DNA from: Christensenella sp. UBA1685
Lineage (GTDB): Bacteria > Bacillota > Clostridia > Christensenellales > CAG-138
Direction: 5' to 3'
DNA: 39,037 nt
Assembly: GCA_002320595.1 (NCBI GenBank)
Contig: DCKB01000062.1
Coordinates: 1 to 39,037, forward strand
Shown here: positions 10,227 through 17,183 of the stretch, one piece after another
Layout of the letters: each line of letters opens with the position of its first letter
Numbering within the stretch: position 1 is the first letter of the stretch
Position numbers and translations under genes: made by a program
The notes under the pieces: model-generated
What the model was told of the DNA's origin: nothing
What the model saw: only the letters and a program-made list of their open reading frames with translations
Databases searched by the model: none

Positions 10227-11552
10227 GTGAACGACCTGATCTATGCCCTTGCAACGCCCGTGGGCGGCGCGATCGCCGTGGTGCGGCTGTCCGGAACAGG
10301 GGCAAAGGAGCTGCTCCATACCGTGTTTACCGGGCGCGGCGCACCGCGGGAGATGGCGTACGGCCGCATTGTGAACGAGGCGGGCGAACCGCTTGACCAG
10401 GCGATGGCCGCATTCTTCCCTGCTCCGCGTTCCTATACGGGCGAAGACATGGCGGAGCTTTACCTGCACGGCGGGCAGACGACGGTGCGGCGCGTGCTTG
10501 CGCTGCTCGGCCGCCATGCGCGCGGCGCGCGGCCGGGCGAATTTACCGAGCGGGCGTTTTTAAACGGGAAGCTGGATCTTGCGCAGGCCGAGGCCGTGAT
10601 GGATCTCATCAACGCGGGGGCGGAACGCAGCGCAAACAGCGCGCTTGCGCAGCTCACAGGCAGGCTGAGCGAACGCATTGCCGCCGTGGAGGCGCAGCTT
10701 CTCGATGCGCTTTCCGGCCTTGAGGCCGCCATCGATTACCCGGAGGAGCTGGAGGATGACGTAACCTCCGCTCTGCCGGGCGTGCTTGCCGCTGCGGAGG
10801 CGGAGCTTGCGGCGCTCATCGGCGCCGGGCTTTCGGGGCGGGTGCTGCGCGAAGGCGCGCGCGTGGCGCTCATCGGGCGGCCGAATGCGGGGAAGTCCTC
10901 GCTGCTCAACGCGCTTGCGGGCGCCGAGCGCGCCATCGTGACGCAATTTGCGGGCACCACGCGGGATGTGCTGGAGGAAGCCGTTTCCATGGACGGAATC
11001 CCCGTGACGCTGTTTGACACGGCGGGCATCCGCGCGGCGGATGATCCGGTAGAGCGCATCGGTGTGGAGCGCGCGCGCAGGGCGGCGGAGCGCGCGGATC
11101 TGCTCCTGCTGTGCTTTGATGCGGCGGCCCCGCTTTCGGAGGAGGACGAAGCGCTGCTTGCGGAAACGGCCGGGCGCAGCCGCCTTGCCGTTTGCTGCAA
11201 GGGCGATCTCCCCGCCCTTTGGGAGGCGGAAGCGCTTTCCCCGTATGGGATTGAAGCGGTTGCCGTGAGCGCGGAAACGGGAGAAGGGCTTGCAGCGCTG
11301 CGCCGGGCGATTGCCGCGCGCATCGCGCCCGCGGCCGAGAGCGCGCTTGTGACCAATGCGCGCCACATCGAGGCGCTGCAGCGGGCGGCGGCTTCGGTTG
11401 CGGACGCTGAAAAAAGCGCCGGCGGCACAGAGCCGGAGCTTGTTGCGACCGACCTGCGCGAGGCGCTTGCGGCGCTCGGCCAGATCACCGGGCGCGAGGC
11501 TTCGGCCGATCTCATCGAGCGCATTTTTTCAAAATTTTGTGTGGGGAAATGA
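10227..11552 (+). CDS. mnmE: tRNA modification GTPase MnmE
   Basis: With MnmG it makes the carboxymethylaminomethyl modification of U34 in several tRNAs. The 441 residues comprise the folate-binding N-domain, the helical domain and an inserted G domain: G1 GRPNAGKS (218-225), G2 GTTRD, G3 DTAG (264-267). The invariant C-terminal FCVGK has Cys438. The G4 motif reads CKGD instead of the usual NKxD. It starts with GTG (10227), 7 bp after the previous stop, with AAGGA upstream. mnmE is usually followed by mnmG on the same strand; here mnmG-rsmG-noc lies on the opposite strand and converges on it. Confidence 0.96.
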   Translation: MNDLIYALATPVGGAIAVVRLSGTGAKELLHTVFTGRGAPREMAYGRIVNEAGEPLDQAMAAFFPAPRSYTGEDMAELYLHGGQTTVRRVLALLGRHARGARPGEFTERAFLNGKLDLAQAEAVMDLINAGAERSANSALAQLTGRLSERIAAVEAQLLDALSGLEAAIDYPEELEDDVTSALPGVLAAAEAELAALIGAGLSGRVLREGARVALIGRPNAGKSSLLNALAGAERAIVTQFAGTTRDVLEEAVSMDGIPVTLFDTAGIRAADDPVERIGVERARRAAERADLLLLCFDAAAPLSEEDEALLAETAGRSRLAVCCKGDLPALWEAEALSPYGIEAVAVSAETGEGLAALRRAIAARIAPAAESALVTNARHIEALQRAAASVADAEKSAGGTEPELVATDLREALAALGQITGREASADLIERIFSKFCVGK

Positions 11553-11608
11553 CCCGGCGTGCCGAAAAAAGGGATCGGACGTATTCCCGCAAAGGCTGCG
11601 GGCTACGA

Positions 11609-11729
11609 CAATCCCCCGTCAGCGGCTCGCGCCGCTGCCACCCCCTTTCTAAAGGGGGGCTTTTGGGGGAGCTGTAAGCTAAAAGGCTCCTTTGGCAAAG
11701 GAGCTGTCGCCGTAGGCGACTGAGGATTG
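11609..11729 (-). repeat. Intergenic composite hairpin repeat E3
   Basis: A complete 121-bp element in inverted orientation: CAATCCCCCGTCAGCGGC at 11609, then CCCCCTTT/AAAGGGGGG, CTCCTTT/AAAGGAG and GTCGCC/GGCGAC hairpins, ending TGAGGATTG at 11729. It fills most of the convergent gap between mnmE and noc and may act as a two-way terminator, as no other terminator is visible there. Confidence 0.85.
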
Positions 11730-11741
11730 CCTTATTCCCGC

Positions 11742-11808
11742 AGGGTTGCGCTGACGCGGCAATCCCCCGTCAAGGCCGCGGGTATTGCCCTCAATTCGCA
11801 ATGATCGC
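11742..11808 (+). repeat. Second intergenic repeat R2, copy a
   Basis: A roughly 67-bp sequence with landmarks GGTTGCGCTGA, CAATCCCCCGTCA, TATTGCCCTC and ATTCGCAAT. It is closely matched at 37671-37738. It lies next to E3 in the 300-bp mnmE-noc gap. Confidence 0.75.
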
Positions 11809-11852
11809 ACTGCGGACGCTCAACTCCGCCCCCTTTTTGCATGGGGGGCGAT

Positions 11853-12689
11853 TTACCGCGTGACGCTGATGCGGATGTCCACACCGTCCTCACGGTCCTG
11901 CTGTTCCACCGCAACGGTCATGCCTGCCTCGCGCAGCGTATTCACCGCGGCGTTGATGGTGTTCATGAACAGGCGGTAATCCTTCACAATCCGCAGAATC
12001 CGCGGGCGGGGGCGCGCACCGTCGCTCTTTTCGTCAAACAGTTTGTTGAGCGTTTTGTCCACGAGCTTTTCCGTTTCTTTCACGGAAAGGCTCTTTTTTG
12101 CAACCTTATCCACCAGTTCAAGCTGCGTTTTTTCATCCCGGAGCTTCAAAAGCGCGCGCGCATGGCGTTCCGTCAGGTGCGCGTCCGCCATGGCGGTCTT
12201 TACCTCCTCCGGCAGGCGCAGCAGGCGCAGCTTGTTCGCAATGGAGGATTGGCTTTTGCCCAGCCTTTGTGCAAGCTCTTCCTGCGTGAGGTTGTAGGTG
12301 GAAAGCAGCGTGCTGTAACACTGCGCTTCCTCCAGATAATGCAGATCTTCGCGCTGGAGGTTTTCGATGAGCGCCATCATTGCGGAGGACTCGTCCTGCA
12401 CGGACTGTTCCACGATGCAGGTCACCTTTTCCATGCCGAGGCTCTTGACGGCGCGCAGGCGGCGCTCGCCCGCAACGAGCTCGTAGCCGCCTTCCGGGGC
12501 CTTGCGCACCACGAGCGGCTGGATCAGGCCCACCTGCCGGATGGACTGCGCAAGCTCCGCGATGCTTTCCTCATCAAAGGTGACGCGCGGCTGGTAAGGA
12601 CTCCTGTGGATGGATGCAACGGGGATTTCCGTCAGCTTCCGGCCGGTGTCGGCCGCTTTTGCGTCCTTCATAAAGTCGAATACGGGCAT
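11853..12689 (-). CDS. noc: Nucleoid occlusion protein Noc (ParB family)
   Basis: A 278-residue ParB/Spo0J-family CTP-switch DNA-binding protein. The N-domain has LVAGERRLRAVKSLG and ENLQREDLHYLEEA (CTP-binding motifs), then the helix-turn-helix LTQEELAQRLGKSQSSIANK. Positions that separate Noc from ParB in published work carry Noc-type residues (Gln in SQSS, Lys in IANK, Arg in TERHA; the fourth is Arg rather than Lys). Synteny with rsmG and mnmG also fits Noc, and no parA is present. ATG 12689 has AAGGAGGA 8 nt upstream; a longer frame to 12788 lacks this. Noc coats DNA from its binding sites and blocks division over the nucleoid. The N-terminus is short and not clearly amphipathic. Confidence 0.88.
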   Translation of the reverse strand: MPVFDFMKDAKAADTGRKLTEIPVASIHRSPYQPRVTFDEESIAELAQSIRQVGLIQPLVVRKAPEGGYELVAGERRLRAVKSLGMEKVTCIVEQSVQDESSAMMALIENLQREDLHYLEEAQCYSTLLSTYNLTQEELAQRLGKSQSSIANKLRLLRLPEEVKTAMADAHLTERHARALLKLRDEKTQLELVDKVAKKSLSVKETEKLVDKTLNKLFDEKSDGARPRPRILRIVKDYRLFMNTINAAVNTLREAGMTVAVEQQDREDGVDIRISVTR

Positions 12690-12794
12690 AGATTTGTTCC
12701 TCCTTGGTAATGGGTTCTCCGCCTTGGGCAATATTTCCTGCATGGCCTGCAAATCCCGGCAAAAGCTGTCAAATTCAAACAATTCCACCGCGGG

Positions 12795-13481
12795 TCAAAG
12801 CGGTTTTTTGGCGGCTGTTCCGGCCTTTCGCGGATATTCCTTCGGTGTTTTCGCGTCCTTTCGGGCGAGGATGACATTCCGTTCCCCCCACGGTGCGTCA
12901 TACCGCGCAAGCGTTGCGGAAGCCGAGAGCAGGCGCAGCGCGTTTGCGGCCGCGGAAAGCTCTTCCTCCGCCTTCGCCCCTTTATAGAGCAGCGACACGC
13001 CGCCCACCTTCAAAAATGGGACCGTCCATTCCAGCGCCACGGACGCGGACGCCACCGCGCGCGTGAAGGCGGCATCGAACCCGCCGCGCAGCGCATCCGA
13101 GCGGGCACCGTCCTCCGCGCGGGCATGCACGAGCTTCGCCCGCGCCGAAAGCCCGAGCTCCGCAAGCACGGCTTCCAAAAAGGTGAGCCGCTTGTTGAGC
13201 GAATCGAGCAGCACGCACCGGATGTCCGGCCTTGCGATGAGGATGGGCACGCCGGGAAAGCCCGCGCCTGTGCCGACGTCGATGCACCGCGCGCCCTCCG
13301 GCACAAGCGCCATGGGCAGGAGGCTGTCCGCAAAGTGCTTTTCGGCAACCTCCGCCGGTTCGGTGAGCGCGGTCAGGTTCATGCGCGTGTTCCACTCCAC
13401 AAGCATGGCGTAATACGTTTCAAATTGGCCGAGCTGCCCGCCGGTCAGAAACGGGCAGAGCGCGGCAAGGCGTTCGCGCAT
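12795..13481 (-). CDS. rsmG: 16S rRNA (guanine-N7) methyltransferase RsmG
   Basis: Methylates G527 (E. coli numbering) of 16S rRNA. The 228 residues have the Rossmann methyltransferase core: SAM-binding motif IDVGTGAGFPGVPI, then VLLDSLNKRLTFLEAV and FTRAVAS. The N-terminal part has YAMLVEWNTRMNLTAL, typical of RsmG. ATG 13481 is chosen because AAGGGAGA lies 5-6 nt upstream; an in-frame TTG at 13499 would add six residues. It lies 39 bp after mnmG and 105 bp before noc on the same strand, and is probably cotranscribed from the mnmG promoter. Confidence 0.95.
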   Translation of the reverse strand: MRERLAALCPFLTGGQLGQFETYYAMLVEWNTRMNLTALTEPAEVAEKHFADSLLPMALVPEGARCIDVGTGAGFPGVPILIARPDIRCVLLDSLNKRLTFLEAVLAELGLSARAKLVHARAEDGARSDALRGGFDAAFTRAVASASVALEWTVPFLKVGGVSLLYKGAKAEEELSAAANALRLLSASATLARYDAPWGERNVILARKDAKTPKEYPRKAGTAAKKPL

Positions 13482-13520
13482 ACGAGTCTCCCTTCGCAAA
13501 AAAATACCCGGGGAAAGCGG

Positions 13521-15407
13521 TCAGGCGTCAATTCCGTCGCTGAGCCGCTTCAAATGCACCAGCAACACGGCCACATCCGCGGGCGAAACGCCGCTGATGC
13601 GCGAAGCCTGCCCAATGGAGCGCGGGCAGAGCGCGGCAAGCTTTTGCCGGGCTTCCAGGCGGAGGCCGTCAAGCGCTGCATAGTTGATGCCGTCGGGAAG
13701 AAGCGTATCCTCCAGACTGCGGAAACGCTCCACCTGCGCGCGCTGCTTTTCGATGTAGCCATCGTAGCGCGCCATGATCTCCACCTGCTCGCGCACATCC
13801 TCCGCAAGCGGGGGCAGCGATGCATAAAGCCCCATGAGCTCGGTGTAGCCGATGCCGGCACGCTTTAACAGGTCAAACAGGCGCACGCCTGTTTTGGGCA
13901 CGGGTTCCCTGTGCGCATCAAGCAGCGCCGCAAGCGCTTCGCTTGGCGGCGCAAAGGCGGAGAGCGCCTTCACCGCCTGTTCGATGCCCTCGCGCTTTTG
14001 CATCAGCCGGGCATAGCGCGCCTCGGAAATCAGCCCCGTGCGGCGCGCTTGCTCCGTGAGGCGCAAATCGGCGTTGTCCTGCCTGAGAAGCAGGCGGTAT
14101 TCCGCGCGGGAGGTCATCATGCGGTACGGCTCGTTGGTGCCCTTTGTGGCAAGGTCGTCCACCAGCACGCCGATGTATGCATCCGCGCGGGAGAGCACGA
14201 GCGGCGGCTCGCCCTTAAGATACAGGCCGCAGTTGACGCCCGCGTAAAGGCCCTGTGCGGCGGCTTCTTCATAGCCGGAGGAACCGTTGATCTGCCCGGC
14301 AAAATACAGGCCGGGCACGGATTTTGCGCCGAGCGTGACATCGAGCGAGAGCGGGTCGATGCAGTCGTATTCAATGGCATAGCCCGGGCGCGTGATCCGG
14401 CAGCTCCGCAGGCCGGGCATGGTGTGGAGCATATCGGCTTGTACCTCCTGCGGGAGGCTGGTGGACATGCCCTGCACATACATCTCGTCCGTGGAAAGAC
14501 CCTCCGGCTCGATGAAGATCTGATGGCGGTCCTTATCCGCGAAGCGGGTGATTTTATCTTCAATGGAGGGACAATACCGCGTGCCCGTGGCCTGAATGAG
14601 GCCGGAATACATCGCGCTGCGGTGAATGTTTGCGCGGATGACCGCATGCGTCGCCTCATTGGTGTAGGTGAGATAACACGGCCTTTGCGGGCGCGGGTCG
14701 CTTTGGCTCAGGAAGGAGAAATGCGGCGCGGGTACATCGCCCGGCTGAACCTCCATTTCGGCATAATCAAGCGTTCTTCCGAGCACGCGCGCGGGCGTTC
14801 CGGTTTTAAAGCGGCGCAGCGTAAACCCGAGCGAGGCGAGCGAGGCGGAAAGCCCCTCTGCGCGCAGCAGGCCGGAGGGGCCGCTTTCGCGCACATGGTC
14901 GCCGATGAGGATGCGGCTTTTCAGGTATACGCCCGTGGCGACGACGACGGCCCGGCAGGCGATGCGCTCCCCTTCCGTGTTCACGCCGCCCGAAAGGCGA
15001 ACTGCGGACACATGCTCGTTTTCCGTCAGGATCTCGGACACTTCGCCCTGCAAAATATCAAGGTTTTCCTGTGCTTCCAGCGCGCGCTTCATGCGCTCAT
15101 GGTAGCGGCGCTTGTCCATCTGCGCGCGGAGCGAATGCACGGCAGGGCCTTTCCCCGTGTTGAGCATGCGCATCTGGATGAACTCCGCATCCGCAGCGAG
15201 GCCCATCTCGCCGCCGAGCGCATCAATTTCACGCACGAGGTGCCCTTTGGAGGTGCCGCCGATGGCCGGGTTACAGGCCATGAGCGCCACGGAATCGAGG
15301 TTGAGGGTAATGACGAGCGTGGAAAGCCCCATGCGCGCAAGCGCAAGCGCGGCCTCGCAGCCGGCATGCCCTGCGCCGAGCACCACGGCATCGTATGCGA
15401 CGGACAT
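13521..15407 (-). CDS. mnmG: tRNA uridine-5-carboxymethylaminomethyl(34) synthesis enzyme MnmG
   Basis: FAD- and NADH-dependent partner of MnmE in wobble uridine modification. The 628 residues match the family length. FAD-binding VVLGAGHAGCEAALALARMG is at the N-terminus. The family signature CNPAIGGTSKGHLVREIDALGG follows within two short segments, and GLYFAGQINGSSGYEEAA marks the second. The C-terminal helical domain ends with ASRISGVSPADVAVLLVHLKR. ATG 15407 has AGGAGGTG upstream; the open frame continues eight codons further without a better start. It heads the minus-strand unit mnmG-rsmG-noc. Confidence 0.97.
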   Translation of the reverse strand: MSVAYDAVVLGAGHAGCEAALALARMGLSTLVITLNLDSVALMACNPAIGGTSKGHLVREIDALGGEMGLAADAEFIQMRMLNTGKGPAVHSLRAQMDKRRYHERMKRALEAQENLDILQGEVSEILTENEHVSAVRLSGGVNTEGERIACRAVVVATGVYLKSRILIGDHVRESGPSGLLRAEGLSASLASLGFTLRRFKTGTPARVLGRTLDYAEMEVQPGDVPAPHFSFLSQSDPRPQRPCYLTYTNEATHAVIRANIHRSAMYSGLIQATGTRYCPSIEDKITRFADKDRHQIFIEPEGLSTDEMYVQGMSTSLPQEVQADMLHTMPGLRSCRITRPGYAIEYDCIDPLSLDVTLGAKSVPGLYFAGQINGSSGYEEAAAQGLYAGVNCGLYLKGEPPLVLSRADAYIGVLVDDLATKGTNEPYRMMTSRAEYRLLLRQDNADLRLTEQARRTGLISEARYARLMQKREGIEQAVKALSAFAPPSEALAALLDAHREPVPKTGVRLFDLLKRAGIGYTELMGLYASLPPLAEDVREQVEIMARYDGYIEKQRAQVERFRSLEDTLLPDGINYAALDGLRLEARQKLAALCPRSIGQASRISGVSPADVAVLLVHLKRLSDGIDA

Positions 15408-15481
15408 CTTCCACACCTCCTGAAAAATCAAAACGAATAAGGACTATGATGCCGGCGGGGACAATCCTCCGGGAATAAGGA

Positions 15482-15602
15482 CAATCCTCAGCCGACTGCG
15501 GCGACAGCTCCTTTCAAAAAGGAGCCTTTTGGCTTGCATGTTTCCGTTAAGCCCTCTTCCTGAAAGGGGGTGGCAGCGGCGTGAGCCGCTGACGGGTGAT
15601 TG
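15482..15602 (+). repeat. Intergenic composite hairpin repeat E4
   Basis: A complete 121-bp copy starting CAATCCTCAG and ending GGGTGATTG, with the hairpins GCTCCTTT/AAAAGGAGC, a decayed CCCTCTT/AAAGGGGG and CAGCGGC/GCCGCTG. It lies inside the predicted 5' leader of mnmG (minus strand). A fragment CAATCCTCC sits just before it at 15462. Confidence 0.85.
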
Positions 15603-15711
15603 CCATGCAGGGCGCACACAATGTAAAGGCCGACAATGCCACTTCCCCATTCGCCATGCTCCATGACCGAATGGTTGCCCGCAGAATGCCCCTCCCCATG
15701 CGCCGCGTTAT

Positions 15712-15740
15712 ATTATACCAAATGCGATTCCGGTTGGGAA
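15712..15740 (-). promoter_or_regulatory. Promoter of mnmG-rsmG-noc
   Basis: On the minus strand: -10 TATAAT (15717-15712) preceded by TGG (extended -10), a 17-bp spacer and -35 TTCCCA (15740-15735, 4 of 6 matches). It gives a leader of about 300 nt to mnmG that includes repeat E4. Confidence 0.6.
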
Positions 15741-15785
15741 GCACGAATTATTTCCCGAAATTTTTGTATTTCCCACATGCGGGGA

Positions 15786-15814
15786 TTGACAGGAAGCCAT
15801 GGCGGCGCTATAAT
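15786..15814 (+). promoter_or_regulatory. Consensus sigma-70 promoter of the FMN riboswitch and ribU
   Basis: TTGACA (15786-15791), exactly 17 bp, TATAAT (15809-15814): a perfect consensus promoter. The riboswitch aptamer begins 6 nt after the -10, so transcription starts at or just before its P1 stem. Such a strong promoter fits control at termination rather than initiation. Confidence 0.93.
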
Positions 15815-15819
15815 GGCTT

Positions 15820-15964
15820 TGCTTCAGGGGGTGGTGAAATTCCACACCGGCGGTGATGCGGCGTTCCGTTTCAGGAAGGCCGACGAGTCCGCGAACGGCG
15901 CCGAAAAGCGCCGCCGAACCGGTCAGAATCCGGTACCGACGGTAAAGTCCGGATGGAAGAAGCA
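15820..15964 (+). ncRNA. FMN riboswitch (RFN element)
   Basis: P1 arms are TGCTTC (15820-15825) and GAAGCA (15959-15964). Conserved aptamer blocks appear in order: GGTGAAATTCC, ACCGGCGGTGAT, GAGTCCGCGAA, GGTCAGAATCCGGT, and CCGACGGTAAAGTCCGGATG. It binds FMN. The terminator at 15997-16029 shows that control is by premature termination when FMN is abundant, switching off the riboflavin transporter gene ribU. Confidence 0.97.
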
Positions 15965-15996
15965 GGCTGCATCCGCTTTTTGTTTGCAATGCAACG

Positions 15997-16029
15997 CGCC
16001 CCCGCTTTTTCGGAAGCGGGGGCGTTTTT
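15997..16029 (+). terminator. Riboswitch-controlled intrinsic terminator
   Basis: CGCCCCCGCTT (15997-16007), 6-nt loop, AAGCGGGGGCG (16014-16024): a perfect 11-bp stem followed by TTTTT. It lies 33 nt after the aptamer and 53 nt before the ribU ATG. It is the expression platform of the FMN riboswitch. Confidence 0.93.
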
Positions 16030-16081
16030 CCCCTGAAACCATTATTTTGTGCGGGGCAATGCCCCGGGAAAGAAGGTTTTT

Positions 16082-16630
16082 ATGAGAAACGCAAAGGTGA
16101 AATGGCTGGTTGAGATGGCGCTGCTGTGCGCGATGTCCCTGGTGTTGATGTATGTGGTGCGCTTCAGCATTTTCCCGGCCGCGCCATACCTCGAGTACGA
16201 CATGGCGGATGTGCCGATCCTCATTGGCACGTTCCTCTTCGGACCGGTATCGGGATTGATCCTCACGCTCATCGTGAGCCTGTTGCAATGGATTACCGTA
16301 TCCATTGCAAGCGGCTGGGTGGGTGCAGTGATGCATTTCTTTGCAACGGGCGCGTTTGTGCTCATCGCCGGGCTGATCTACAAAAAGATGCACAGCCTCA
16401 AGGGGGCGCTGATCGGCCTCGTATGCGGTTCGCTGGTGATGATCGCACTGATGATCCCGCTGAACCTCATCTTCACCGTACATTACAACGGCGTTCCGGC
16501 GCAAGTCGTGCAGGGCATGATCTGGCCGATCCTTGTGCCGTTCAACGCCATCAAGGCGGGCATCAACTCGGTGGTTACCTTCCTTGCCTACAAGCCGATC
16601 TCCCGCATGTTTAAAAAGCATGAGAACTAA
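16082..16630 (+). CDS. ribU: Riboflavin ECF transporter substrate-binding subunit RibU
   Basis: A 182-residue, highly hydrophobic membrane protein with about five to six predicted helices. It resembles the RibU S-component: FPAAPYLEYDMADVPILIG near the N-terminus and a conserved glycine-rich FLFGPVSGLI helix start. It would capture riboflavin and associate with a shared EcfA/EcfA'/EcfT module not in this window. The FMN riboswitch directly upstream makes the substrate call strong. ATG 16082 has AGAAGG (16071-16076) at 5 nt. Confidence 0.93.
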   Translation: MRNAKVKWLVEMALLCAMSLVLMYVVRFSIFPAAPYLEYDMADVPILIGTFLFGPVSGLILTLIVSLLQWITVSIASGWVGAVMHFFATGAFVLIAGLIYKKMHSLKGALIGLVCGSLVMIALMIPLNLIFTVHYNGVPAQVVQGMIWPILVPFNAIKAGINSVVTFLAYKPISRMFKKHEN

Positions 16631-16699
16631 AAGGGGGCTTTTCCCGCGCCGCCTGCTGCGGTATGATATGGGCAGAAACAGTGCCGGAGGGATAAAGCG

Positions 16700-16894
16700 A
16701 TGAAACTTGTATTCGGTGAAAAATGCATCGGCTGCGCCGCTTGCGCAAAGCAGTGCCCGGAAGTGTTCGCGTTCGACAAGGAGCGCCGCCGCGCGAGCGT
16801 CCGGCCGGATGCCGTGCCGGAAGAACATGAAGCCGCCGTGCGCGATGCGGCGCTCATCTGCCTTGTGGGCAACATCAAAGTAACGGACGAATGA
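16700..16894 (+). CDS. Small [4Fe-4S] ferredoxin
   Basis: A 64-residue acidic ferredoxin. Cysteines are at 9, 12, 15 and 19 (CIGCAACAKQCP) and 54 (LICLVGNIKV). Only one complete cluster motif is present, so it is a monocluster type with ligands Cys9, 12, 15 and 54; Cys19 is extra. It is a general low-potential electron carrier. GGAGGG precedes the ATG at about 7 nt. It lies 69 bp after ribU on the same strand with no obvious terminator between, so readthrough is possible, but no functional link is implied. Confidence 0.92.
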   Translation: MKLVFGEKCIGCAACAKQCPEVFAFDKERRRASVRPDAVPEEHEAAVRDAALICLVGNIKVTDE

Positions 16895-16911
16895 AAAACT
16901 GAAAAGAAACG

Positions 16912-16939
16912 CAAAATGGGCGCGCCGAAAGGCGCGCCC
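16912..16939. repeat. 28-bp hairpin repeat, copy 1
   Basis: CAAAAT followed by GGGCGCGCC-GAAA-GGCGCGCCC: a perfect 9-bp stem with a GNRA-type loop, 18 nt after the ferredoxin stop. It is identical over 28 bp to 17134-17161. It can end ferredoxin transcription, although a T-run is present only when read on the minus strand. Confidence 0.8.
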
Positions 16940-17133
16940 GCAGGCTGTCGAAAACTCCGGGATCGTCAAGGGCCGCAGCCCTTGACTTACGATCCGGCTT
17001 CGGCGACATGCGCGCCGAAACGGATGAACCCCCTTGGGGTTTCGCACGCTGCAGCGTTTGCCGCCCGGGAACGAAGCGAGAGGCAAACGCTGTGAAAACT
17101 CGCAAAAGTGGCCAATCGCCACTTTTGCGATAC
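16940..17133. repeat. Block of stacked inverted repeats
   Basis: No gene is seen in these 194 bases. They hold at least four dyads: GGATCGTCAAGGGC pairing with GCCCTTG(ACTT)ACGATCC (16960-16995), AACCCC/GGGGTT (about 17027-17041), AGCGTTTGCC with GGCAAACGCT (17053-17092), and CGCAAAAGTGGC with GCCACTTTTGCG (17101-17129, 5-nt loop). It may be a structured RNA or a mosaic repeat. Confidence 0.55.
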
Positions 17134-17161
17134 CAAAATGGGCGCGCCGAAAGGCGCGCCC
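17134..17161 (-). terminator. 28-bp hairpin repeat, copy 2, terminator of the sortase gene
   Basis: Read on the minus strand this is GGGCGCGCC-TTTC-GGCGCGCCC followed by ATTTTG, 22 nt after the stop of the minus-strand sortase gene; it fits an intrinsic terminator. It is identical to 16912-16939. Confidence 0.75.
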
Positions 17162-17183
17162 ATTGCTGTTGCGTCAGGTGTGA

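Noticed and set aside
12106..12114. TTATCCACC, a near DnaA box
   Set aside because: A single, one-mismatch site inside the noc coding sequence with no neighbouring boxes or AT-rich unwinding region; not an origin.
13911..15440. Open frame of 509 codons on the plus strand, opposite mnmG
   Set aside because: Antisense shadow of mnmG; no ribosome binding site or domain. The same applies to 11841-12710 (opposite noc), 20923-22929 (opposite the kinase) and 28308-30224 (opposite dppD/dppF).
15750..15761. ATTTCCCGAAAT as a possible Noc site
   Set aside because: It lacks the two central G bases, so the half-sites are too close; it is not a proper match to the 14-bp consensus.
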